Origin: Viscum album
Taxonomy: Eukaryota > Streptophyta > Magnoliopsida > Santalales > Viscaceae
Direction of reading: 5' to 3'
Assembly: GCA_963277665.1 (NCBI GenBank)
Contig: OY728153.1
Location: 274,882,250 to 274,946,249, forward strand
DNA: 64,000 nt
A program made the translations under genes and the position numbers. Under the pieces are notes generated by a model. It had not been told where the DNA came from, did no database searches, and saw only the letters and a program-made list of their open reading frames with translations. Positions 36,111 through 47,311 of this stretch are shown here, piece after piece; position 1 is the first letter of the stretch, and the number at the start of each line of letters is the position of its first letter.

Positions 36111-36352
36111 TTTTTTAAAACACATCTGAGGATGGAGGTTGGGGTTGTTTAAAAACAAAAGGATCAGTTTCATCAAATTTAACATGCACAGTTTCTTCAA
36201 CAGTAAAAGTAATTTGTTAAAAACTCTATAGGCCTTAGAATTTGTGTAATACCCTAAGAAAATTCCCTCATCGGATTTCGGTGAAAATTTATGTAAGTTA
36301 TATTTAGAATTCAGAATGAATAATTTTCATCCAAATATTTTGAAGTAAGAAA

Positions 36353-37410
36353 TTACAGGCTTCTACCAGTCCACAGTTCATAAGGTGTTTTGTTAAGAAA
36401 TGGTCTAATTAAAACTTGATTTATAGTATAACCTGAAGTACTAATAACTTTAACCCAAAAGTGTTTATAAATAGAATATTCACCCAACATGGTTCTAGTT
36501 ATTTCTTGAAAAAAATTATTTCCTCTTTCAAAAACACCATTCTGTTGAGGAGTTTTAAGAGCTGAGAAGTTATGAGTAATGCCTTTTTTGCTACAAAAAG
36601 TTTCAAAATATGAATTTTTAAAATATCCTCCATGATCACTGTGAATTTTTATCAATTTAAGGTTTTTCTCAGTTTTAAATTGGTCTCTAAAAGTTTTAAA
36701 ATAAGAAAAAGTTTCAGATTTCTTTACTAGGAAATAGACCCATGTAAATCTGGTGTAATCATCAACTAAAACAAATACAAAATATTTTCCTCCAATAATT
36801 CCAATTTGTTTTGGACCAAAAAGATCCATATACACTAAATATAATGCATTAGAAGTTGAGACTTCACAAATTGATTAAAAACATGATTTATGTTGTATTC
36901 TATATTGACAAGGATCATAAACTTTTGAATAATCAAATCTAAACTTCAGTAGATCCTTAACAAGTATTTTCTTCAAGAGTTTTCATAGGTTCCTAAGGTT
37001 ACAATTTCCTATTATTCTATTTCATAAAAAATATTGATCTTCCATTTCACTAAGGCAAGTACATCTTATCTCCTAAGGTCTTTTAAGTTTAGTGTATAAA
37101 CATTCTGATGACTATGGACAAAGAGAATAAAATATTCCTTGGAATTGTGTACTAAGCATCTATCATTACTAAAATTCACAAGGTAAACTTAATCACATAA
37201 TTTAATTATTCTAATGAGGTTGTGATTAAGACCTTTAAAAAATAATACATTTAAAATTAAAGTTTTTCAAAGATGAATAATGTTACCTATACCAAAAATT
37301 TCTCCCTGAGAATTATCTTTGAAAGTTACTTTTCCTCCTTTCATCTTGATAATCTTTTGAAAGAATTTTTGTTACCAGTCATATGCTGGGAAAATCCACT
37401 ATCCATTTAG
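36353..37410 (-). pseudogene. C1 protease and integrase
   Basis: The protease site MDSGFSQHMTGNKN is at 37365-37406 with the catalytic DSG at 37395-37403. Downstream on the minus strand, a 160-codon open stretch (36353-36835) holds the integrase core: MDLFGPKQ, then VDDYTRFTWVYF, then HSDHGGYF, then HNFSALKTPQQNGVFERG. The acidic triad D4, D67, E103 of this stretch has exactly 35 residues between the second and third members, so the DD35E site is intact although the whole gene is broken upstream. Confidence 0.85.
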
Positions 37411-37457
37411 CATATATTACTGTTGGTACTTTATTTATTATCCTAAGAATTAAAGAG

Positions 37458-39364
37458 TTAGACTTTTGGAATCCTAAAATTATTGGATTTGGAAATTTTA
37501 GAAAGTAAGACCTTAGGAATCCACATTTTCATAGAAAAATAAGCTTTATGAAAACCTAAAGATTGAGTTTTATTTAAAGAACAATTTCTTTCCAAATATC
37601 CTCCACATTGACATTTAGTACAAAAGGAAGCACTTTGGGGAACAAAATAATTGTTACTAAAAAAAGGTTTTGAATGTGTATAACCAATTCCTGAACTATT
37701 CCTTAGATGTAAAATTTGAGAATACATTTTATAAAATTCTTTCCTTCATAAAGTAAAATTTGACAAAAGTATATTTAATAAAAAAAATTGGATTTTATTT
37801 TGATGACTAAATTTTTTTCCTCAAATTAATTAGTTTTAGAACTTGTGTTATTCTCTAAAATATTTTTCTTAGAAATAGTATTCTCATGATCCTTAGAAAT
37901 TTTATCCTTATCAGAATTAAATTCCACAAGGTTTTTAGAAACACTTTAAAAATTTGACGTTTTCTGATCAATATCCTTAGAAATATCTGATACTTCTTTA
38001 GTTAAAACTGAAATTCTAGAGTTTTTTTTTCTCTAATTTATTTTTTATCTTACAATATTAATTATCAGGAAGTTTAGTAAATATAAATACTTCTTAAAAT
38101 AAAGGTAAGATATTGTCTTCTAATGGGGAATATTCATCATTTGAAGATTCATAATATTCTTTATTTGGAAAATTAGAATTTAAAGAAATATTGGTTAAGG
38201 ATTCAAAATTGTGTACCTTAGCCACAAGACAATGATTTTCAATGGGTACTCTAGCTATAAGACCAATATTCTTCTAACCAGAATATTCATAATATGAATA
38301 TTTATCTAAAGAATCACCACCACTGTCACTCTAGGTGTCATTTGTTTTCAAGACTTTCTTAGCCTTGGAATTGTTATACTTTTTTCAATTTCTTTCAGAA
38401 TGTTTTTCCTTCCTCTCTTTTCTCTAAAGTATTGGAAAATCAATTCTGATATGTTCAAAAATTTTACATTAATAATAGGTTAATTCAGAATCGTTTTTCC
38501 CTATATATCATTCTTCTTATATCTATACTGAAAATCTTTACTCCCCAAAATCTTGTTCATATTTCAAGAAAGATTGGATAATTCATTCTCAGATTGATCA
38601 CTTTCACAGGATTCTATTATAACAACAAATTTCATAGCTTTAGGTCTAGTTACCCTTTTCTATGTCTTGGGTTTATATTTAGTAGTGAAATATACACTCC
38701 CATTACCATTCTTATTTTTTTTAAAATCAAAATCTCTCTTCATTCTAGTATCATGCTGAAGAAGAGTTCCAAATAACTCATCAAGAGTGATGTTAGATAC
38801 TTTTTTGTTCTCATCAATAGTTGTCGTTTTCAATTACCACTCACTGGGAATGATATCAATTATCTTATCTACAGGAACATCATTATCAAGACCTTTATCT
38901 CCAATAGATTTATGACTGTTGAAAATGGTCATAAATAATTTTTGTACATTGCAAATAGGTTCTCCATAAGGAAATAAGAATCCATGATATTTATCTCTTA
39001 ATATAGCTATTCTAGTTTATATCAATTTAAAAGTCCCAAAATGTGTAACTTCTAGTTTATTTCAAATACAGTTGGGATCTTCATAAGAAGATATTTTACT
39101 GTATATATTCCTAGTCATAGAACACAATAAATTGTTGTGTACCTTGTAACTTAGTTGATATTCTTGTTTTTCCTGGATGGTGAAGGTTCTGAATTCCTTA
39201 TCTTGAATTTTGCAGTCTCCAGTGAGCATTACAAAATTTTCTACTCCAATTTTAATGAAAAAATTCTTCATTCTATCTCTTCAGTACTCATAATCATTAC
39301 CATAAAAAATTAGTGGTCTGGTGGGATTTATGTTATCAATGGAACCAACATATATACTTGTCAT
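37458..39364 (-). pseudogene. C1 gag with zinc knuckle, decayed
   Basis: The frame opens at an ATG (39362-39364), about 170 bp after the PBS, with PTRPLIFYGNDYEYxRDRMK, the Sirevirus-like capsid start. Near 39050 the block NKLEVTHFGTFKLI (copia UBN2 type) is clear. Further on come DKIIDIIPSEW and LDELFGTLLQHD (near 38750-38900). The CCHC knuckle at 37581-37622 reads CTKCQCGGYLERNC, with tyrosine in place of histidine. Several stops and shifts occur. The family role is RNA packaging. Confidence 0.8.
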
Positions 39365-39532
39365 TCTATAAGAAAATAGGTTTCCACAGGACTTGTTAGT
39401 AGTAAAAGTTTATATGTAATGATAAAAATATTTCATCAAAACATGAACAAGAAAATTTAATAAAGAATATTTAGAACAAGGAAAAATTGATCAATAAAAC
39501 TTATATGTGGGTATATGTATTTTAGAGACCTC

Positions 39533-39543
39533 TTTTGATACCA
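39533..39543 (-). promoter_or_regulatory. C1 primer-binding site
   Basis: The minus strand reads TGGTATCAAAA two bases after the 5' LTR end. It is a decayed match to the initiator Met tRNA complement. Confidence 0.7.
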
Positions 39544-39545
39544 AT

Positions 39546-41233
39546 TATAGGATCGAAATAGTATATGTAGATGCTCAATCACAATAGGGGTGAATTTTAA
39601 TTTTAAAAACCATTTGTTTTTAACCTTAAGGAAAACTTTTTTTAACAAAGTTAAACAAGGTAAATTCACAAAGCCTATTTTAGTTCTTAACTATGAAATA
39701 AACTTTCTTAGGGTCTGGAAATATGAATCCAGAAAAGAAACATAAGGAAAAATTTCTTAGAAAAATATTCTACATTAAAGCGTATAGAATATTAATTATC
39801 AGAGTAAGTAAAAGTAAAAGAAAGTATAAGAAAGTTATACTTTCATTCTTAAGAAAAATACAGTGGAAATAAAACTTGAAACAAGAACAAGTAACAAGTA
39901 GGAAAATCTTTTAACATAAAGAGTAGTGTATCCAACAACTTTGGATAAATGTCCATTGATTTATACTTTCAAGAAATTTTGTCTTACCCACACCAGGGTA
40001 ATCCCTCGATAAGAATATCGGAGTCTATCTTGATATCCCCACAAGCCTTCAAACTTCAAGGTAACCATCACCTCTATCTTTCTATCTCTAGAAACCCTTG
40101 ATTTTACTCAGTAATAATCGGAGTCATGCGAAGTAGGCTGAACAAGTTTGTAACAGCTGAACAAGATGTTCATTAAACGCACAAAGTATGAGAGTCTCTC
40201 TCTAGAAATCACTTCACAACTTCACAACATGTAATGTATAGATTGATAATGTGCTCATTAAAATGAGATCTTATTTATAGTAAAGTATTCTAATGGTCAT
40301 CTCCCTCCTCCAATGATAATATTTTTCCTTGAATCTCAGAGGGACCTATACACGTGTCACTTAACCAACGGTTAGTTAGAAAGAAATTGTACTAAATCAT
40401 TTCATAATAAAAACATGTTTAAGGAAAATTAAGTAGCTTAGAAAAATATGAAAAATATGGATTCTTAGGGGAAAATAGAATTAAGAGTCTAAACATATAA
40501 ACAATAAGATTCCAGAAACAAAAGTATATTCAGATTTTGTTTTTAAAAGAATTCAGAACCAGAATTATATACTTTTCAGAGTTGGAATTTTGATAAATTT
40601 GGAGTTTGAATTCTAATGAATTCGTGGGATGAATTTTGAGGAATTTAGATTCTTAATTATGATGAATTAAGATTTTGAATTCTGAAGAATTTGGAGTCTA
40701 AATTTCATAGAATTTGGTGTCTGGATTTCAGAGAATTCAGAGTATGAATTTCAGAGTGTTCGGAGTATGAATTATAAGGAATTCAAAGTTTGAATTTCAA
40801 AGAATCCAGGATCTGAATTTCAGATAATTCAGTATCTGAATTTCAAAGAATACAGGATCTAAATTTCAGAGAATTTAGAGTGTTAATTTCATAGAATTCA
40901 GAGTCTTAATTTCAGAGAATTCCGAGTATGAATTTTAGAGAATTTAGAGTCTAAAAACATTAAGACTTGGCAGCTTAAGGAATTGTATGATTTTGAGGTT
41001 TTGCATAAAGATGTACATTTTTTTGACTTAGTAAGAAAATATTTAGACATGGTTTTAAGAATTCATTGAATAAGATAATTAAAACCAAGGTAATGGTAAA
41101 ACATTGTTTAGATAAAGACAGTTTTCTTTAAGAAAATAATTCTTAGAGAATGATATTTTTCCTTAAGAAAATGTGTTTGTAATTTTAAAAACATAGAGGA
41201 ATGGAAAATTCATAAGAAAACCTTATTTAATCA
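39546..41233 (-). repeat. C1 5' LTR (about 1.69 kb)
   Basis: This is the partner of 31141-32802. Its minus-strand start TGATTAAATAAGG is at 41233 and its end CGATCCTATA at 39546. The 23-bp array at 40549-40958 has one more unit than the 3' LTR, which accounts for most of the length difference. Confidence 0.8.
40549..40958. repeat. 23-bp tandem array, C1 5' LTR (about 17.8 units)
   Basis: It has the same 23-bp period and first unit (GAATTCAGAACC) as the 3' LTR array. It also stays in perfect phase and ends with the same TTAGAGTCTAAAAAC word. Confidence 0.85.
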
Positions 41234-43520
41234 ATATTGTAGGAAATATTTCCTACTATATATCCTTATAACCTAATATAATACTAGAAAACTAGAATTA
41301 AATGGTCCTCATCATCCAATATTCAGGCCTCGAATGGCCTTCTTATAAATATGACTCTAAAACAAAGTTAAAATAGTCTCCCTCAAGTAATATGAAAGAT
41401 AATCATTGATGATAGTAGTTGATGTGTTCTCCATATAAATTCATCCAACCTATACTAAGGATCACATGAAAAATATGCACCTCTATTGTAAACAAATCCC
41501 AGAAAATCCTATATCCACTTATCATAATAGTGATCTCTGTATATTTCTAAATATGCTTAGATATCACTGCTAAGTTTATATCAATAGTAACCACATTGTA
41601 AAAATAATTGACACCCAACCCAAGATCATTAGCCATCAAAGTAAATATAAATGATCGTGATGCACCCATATCAAATAAAATAGTATCTATGGTATATATC
41701 ACTAAAATCATACCTTGGACAGTTAATAGACCCTCCCAATGGTATGTATGTGTTGGATAAATGGTATAATTTTTTCAAGTACTAAATACTTTTCACTATC
41801 CACCAATCAATTGGTTTTCATGAATATCACTACACCAATACCTCTAATGTTGGTCAATATATCCCCCACCATAACCAGATCATCTGTGAAAACACTAATT
41901 ACCACCCAGAATTAAGGTACCTAATCAAACTCCCTATCCTTGAGTTTGGTCAACACCATAGTCACCAAATGACTTAGAAAATATCTAATAGAAACATTTT
42001 ATATGTCCCATCTACCCACATTATCAACATTTGATAGGTGATTAGTGACATTGTATACAGGTATGACCCACTCTTCCATACTGACATAATAATTGAGAAG
42101 TTATCCCTTAGGGGGAAGAATATGTTCCATGAATTTTACTAGAATTCATCTCACTAATCTAGTGATAATCAACATATTTTTTCTTCTTACTACTAGAAGA
42201 TCCAAATTTTTACCCCTTAAAATAATAAAACAACACAAAAGGTCCACCCTTGACCAAGTTTCTCTTGGTATTAAGGGTCTGGTTCATAGAATCTGAAAAA
42301 TATATAATACAAAAGACATTAACTTGAGAATAAATAAAATGTATTATACAATACTTGAAATGGAGAACCATGATAGTCTAATTTGTAGTCATCATCGGTT
42401 AAAATTATATCAAATCAATAAAAAGGGTTCAATATTCCATCACTGACATGACTACCTATTCAAGATTCATAATCTCTTACACATTAATTAGCCTCAAGGT
42501 ATCCAGAAACAAATGCTAAAGGAAATGATCCTAAAAGTACTTCTATGAAAACCCCACAATCTAACAAAACTAGAATAACACATCCTAATAGTTCTTTACT
42601 AGTTCACATAGCATATACATAGTGAGCTTCAACCTCCCATCAAGGGGTTTCTCAATCTAGTAAAAAAACACCTATAAGGACTCAATCTAAAACTCTAAAG
42701 CATGTAGTCTACTCTTACAAGTAAAAAAGGGAGTTTCTATAGTTGGAACTCCCAGGTAAAATCTGATATAGAAATCCCCACTCATGGATCTATGGGTACC
42801 ATATATGAAATAAGATGAAGTATACTCTGTTGAAACTATTATTCAATATTAGGTACTATTTCAATAGGATTTTCATCTAAACTAGTGGTGGGGAATGATC
42901 ATCCCCACCCTCCAAGTTCTCCATTGGAGGTCTTCATAGTGGAATATCACTATAATGAAAACTAAAGACTCAGAACACATTTATATCCACATTATTAATT
43001 TCATATATGGGATAAATGGTAATGATCATTTCATACTTCTAAGTTATATGCATGCCTTATAATATAAGGGTCTCACATAACCTGGGAACACTCAATCCTG
43101 GCCTACCCACTCTCAGAGTTAGAACCACATATATATAGGAATCACATTATCAATTACTAAACAAGATAACATAATTATGGTTCAGTTATATATAATGTTA
43201 TTTGAACCCCATATCAAAATAATGTAATCAATCACAAGTATGAAAATGAATCTCATTTGAAATATACATGAAAAACATAATGATTGAACACTTGCCTCAT
43301 GACACCTTAGGCCAAAAGTAATACTATAAATCATAAATCATGCATCATATCACCTATAAATTGAAAATCATAACACTATAAAAATAATAACAAACATATT
43401 ATCCCTGGTAAATTTAATTTTTCTTATACATGGGATATAAACTCTTAAGAAAAAGGTTCATACCATGCTCTGACAATATCCTACCTCTTTTTAGCATAAA
43501 AATAGAAATAAAAATCAAAA
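41234..43520 (-). pseudogene. G1 gag and protease, decayed (gypsy type)
   Basis: Downstream of the G1 PBS, the minus strand shows a strongly decayed gag. Near 42000-42086 two zinc-knuckle remnants can be read: CQYGRVGHTCIQC and then a CxxCGxMGH with in-frame stops. The protease follows with ILFDMGASRSF, in which the catalytic DTG has become DMG (41664-41672; ACG to ATG). Then comes HVILSIGWMNLYGEHINYY, matching the gypsy block after protease. The frame is cut at 41234 by C1 and resumes at 31140. The capsid part before the knuckles is not recognisable. Confidence 0.65.
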
Positions 43521-43523
43521 CAT

Positions 43524-43535
43524 GCTCTAATACCA
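43524..43535 (-). promoter_or_regulatory. G1 primer-binding site
   Basis: The minus strand reads TGGTATTAGAGC, one transition from the initiator Met tRNA complement TGGTATCAGAGC, three bases after the LTR end. Confidence 0.75.
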
Positions 43536-43538
43536 CTT

Positions 43539-45993
43539 TATAATAACCGTGGTCAAGATCAGTAATAAAAAATCCAACTCCCCCCCCCAATAATTCAAGT
43601 CCTACCAACTAATAACAAGGTTCTAAGGATATCATGGGGAGACAATGACCTATAGATTAAATAATCATAAATAAAATTTTAAGTAATGATACATGGTTTT
43701 CAAAATATGATTGAAGAATATGGAAATTATTGATAAGAATCAATCATAAGGAAATATTTATCACATGTTATACAAAATTGATCTAATGTGGTGTTATACT
43801 AGTCATATATAAGTGAGTAAGATTTATCATGGTCTAATAGTGGAAAATATATTCCAAAATAAACAAAAGAATATAAACAATAGATGAAGTTGTACCTGGG
43901 TCCCTACCCATTCCTGTCTCCCAACTTTGATCATGAAACTCCAATTCAACCATCTATAGAAAGTCCATTTCCCTTACCTGTGTGATGAACCATAAAGTTT
44001 GTATGTTCATTGATATTCCCATAAAGGGTTTGAGTAAAACTCAGTAGGACACCAACAACATTTTCCCTAAATAAATCCAAACTATATAAGGGAATACATG
44101 TAGTGATAACTAATAATTATAAACAAATATAATGACAAGAATATAGGCTACACCCTTGGGTTCTTACAAGCCACCCTAGTGAGTAACCATACCTTCCATA
44201 GACAGTGTCCGAATAAGTCTAAACATATCACCCTACAATATAATGGTCAACACAACATTATATATATTAAAATTACTATATAGGAATGGGAATAAAATCC
44301 TCTAATAGATTAAATAAATCATGATTTCATGATGTCCCATAATAGTGTAATGCATAACAAGTGGAAAACCTTCCCATAATGACATATTATAAATATATAT
44401 CCATTCCCCCCCCCCCATACCCATTAAAAAAACAAGGGAAAATGGGTTGGATAACCAATGAATTTATCAATATTCTGGCCCAGTGGGAAATATGTTCAAT
44501 GACCAAGTGGGAATTACATTCTATTTTAACAACATCAATAATAATGGGTATAGTGTCCCAGGACAATGGTGTCTCACATAACAAGAATATCATCCATAAT
44601 CATAAACAAAAAGACATAAATGGAAAGTATATACCATACTAAATACAATGATATCACAATAGGCATGTCATCCCATGCCCTAATCATCATCAATATAAAT
44701 GTTTATGTAATCCCCTACCATATTCAAACATTATCATAATGGGTATCTCATCCTTTTACATTGATGAACATAATCATAACAGGACAATTTTCCCATTCCA
44801 TAGGAAATACTTGAGTAGTGATAAAATTGTCCCATAGTTGAAACAAGCTCATTAGCAAGTGGCATCACCTTCCACATCATATTAATATCAATACATCAAG
44901 GTATGGTGTCCCATAAAAAAAATATCATGGAATAATAAAATATGACATACACATCAAAAATAAATCATAATAAAGTTAGAATAATGTCCAACCCCAAATA
45001 AATTCAAAATAAACTTAGGTATCATCTTCAAAAACCCATTCTGAGTACCACAAATCTGAGTTACTACCAACCTAAACCATAATTCTCAATAATGGGAAAT
45101 CAACACCTCTCAAGCACGTCAAGGAATCCAATTGGCAATAAGATAACCCAAATTCCCAATCACTGGGAAAGAATCAAGAAAACACCCATGTAATTTCACA
45201 TCCCCTAATCATAGGAGGATAGAGGTGACCAATAAAGGTCCAAAATGTTAATGTATAACTCAAGGAACACTATGTTGGGTTTTTAGTACAAGGTATATTA
45301 CACTCTACTTCAATAACATGTTCATCGGTGACCATACCTTCAAATTACAAAACATGGAAGACCAATCATTTCCCTAATTATCTATAACACGCTCTCAATA
45401 AGGGGAATAATATGATTAATATTTAATTCAGGTTGTGTGTTCTCATTATCATAACTCACGTATCATGTGTTGTGTGTAACTCATATAAACTAATGGAAAA
45501 TTTTAGGTGCCACCTAGCTCAACTTAATAGAGCCTATCTCATCGAATATCATCAGAAAAATCAACTCAACTAAGGGATTACTCAAAATATGATAAATCAG
45601 ATAAATTAAGGCACAATTAGTGAATAATGATGAAACATACAAAAGAAGGAGAAAGAACGGTAGAGGATTGATAGCCTTACCACTAGTAATTTAATGGGAT
45701 AGATAAAACATTAATTTTATAACTAAGGAAGGATAAATCAATCTTGGGGGGAGGAAACCACAAGGGAGGGGGGGTTGTTCATGCGGCCTAGGTGAAGAAT
45801 GAGGGAAACCTTATTTTATAAATTTTAACATTTTAATTCATTTAATTAAAAAATATAAGAAATTGTATAGTGGGACATTATGGCCTAACCATAGGGTCCA
45901 TGGTGGAATACACAGGCCTTAGGGTCTCATTGCTGCATGACTCAATGGTCCACAATGAAACTCCCATTTCTAGGTTAGCACCAAGATATCACA
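43539..45993 (-). repeat. G1 5' LTR (about 2.45 kb)
   Basis: The low end is set by the PBS. The high end is a proposal at TGTGATATC (45993, minus strand). A word near 44030-44065 (ACTCAGTAGGACACCAACAA) matches the reverse complement of the T1 LTR near 22080, so G1 and T1 are related. Degenerate repeats of GGGTATNTCATCC-like words occupy about 44640-44950. Plus-strand frames here (for example 44361-44642) are not taken as genes. No second G1 LTR was identified in the window. Confidence 0.6.
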
Positions 45994-47306
45994 ACCACCA
46001 CTTTTCATATGGGAGTTTTTTTAATGTTTTTTTTGAAAAAATATAGAAATGGGTTTAGGTTAAAAAAATTAAAACTAGGTCACAAAGGCATTAAAGGCCC
46101 AAACACTTTTGAATTTAAGAAAAAGAATTTATAACTTTAATGTTTTCCCCAAAACCATGAAAAGGATGTGTTAGGGCCTTAACACCTTCTGTTCAAACTT
46201 TTTTTAATAAAAAAATCTTATTTTATTAATTGACAGTGTATATATTTATATATTTAAAATTTTAATATTATTTTTTTGTTTTTTTGTTTATATATATATA
46301 TAATTAATAGTTAGAAATTATTTAATTTTTAATTAACAAATAATTAATAATCACTGATTAATTAATTATTATTATTATTAATTGGTTAAAATTTAATTAT
46401 AATTAATTGTAATGAGTTATTAGTTAATAATAATTAGTAATTAATTAATAATAATTTGTGTTTTGGTATTAATAAATTACCTTAAAATAATTATCCATTA
46501 TTGATATTAATTACTAATAAATAGTAACTAATTTACAATTTCAAATATATAATAGTAATTATTTAATAATAATTATTATTATTAATTGATTTATTGATTA
46601 ATAATATATATTTAAAATTATTATTTAGTTACTAGTTATTAATAATAATTATTAGTATTTATTAAATAAAAAATATTAACTTTTATTTAATAACTAATAT
46701 TTTTAAAGTTAATATATTGAAAATTATTACTTAGTTACAAAAAATATTACTATTTATAATTATTGTTTTTAATATATATTTAAAATTATGATTTATTATT
46801 TAAAATTACTCTTCATTACGATCAATATGTATTACTATTTTAAAATTATTATTTAGTCACTAATTATTAATATATATTTATATAAATTATTACTATTAAT
46901 TATTATTTAGGTTAAAGAAATTTTTAAAATTACATTTTATCACTCTTAATATATATTACTATTTTAATATGTTTATTTACTTACTAATTATTATTATTAT
47001 TTAATTTTATATTATTAATATATTATTACTATTTATTACTATGATTATATATTACTATTTTAAAATTGGTAATTACATACTAATTGTTATTTAATTACAA
47101 ATTATTAACATATTTTTATTATTTGGTACTATTAATATATATTATTGGCACATGCATCGCAACAAGTGAAATTTGAAATATTTATTAACCTACAAACTTC
47201 TCTAGAATCGGTGATCAGGGTCAAACCAAATAGAGAATGTGCGTAGACACTAGGAATTTCATCTTGGAAAAATGTTTAGGAAAACATGTTTTAAAATTGA
47301 TTAATA
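45994..47306. other. Spacer with extreme AT-rich low-complexity block
   Basis: From about 46190 to 47145 the sequence is almost only A and T, made of TTATTA/TTAATA words, with no frame. A 245-bp part (46690-46935) recurs inverted at 58450-58695. From 47145 to 47306 the composition is mixed; a GGCACATGCATCGCAAC word stands at its start. G2 inserted at the end of this stretch. Confidence 0.5.
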
Positions 47307-47311
47307 ACTAA

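Larger units (their letters stand above)
31141..41233 (-). mobile_element. C1: Sirevirus-like Ty1/copia retrotransposon
   Basis: LTRs at 39546-41233 (5') and 31141-32802 (3') flank a 6.7-kb internal region. On the minus strand this reads PBS, gag with zinc knuckle, DSG protease, integrase, RT, RNase H, a long untranslated part, then a polypurine tract. Integrase before RT marks Ty1/copia. Integrase, RT and gag blocks agree with the Sirevirus (SIRE/Maximus) lineage as I know it. It interrupts the gypsy element G1 between protease and RT. I see no clean 5-bp target duplication; the flanks ACTAT and AATAT differ at one base and the boundaries are uncertain by 1-2 bp. Confidence 0.85.

Noticed and set aside
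44361..44642. 93-codon plus-strand frame and its antisense 68-codon partner
   Set aside because: They lie within the G1 LTR on a C homopolymer and tandem words, with no family resemblance.
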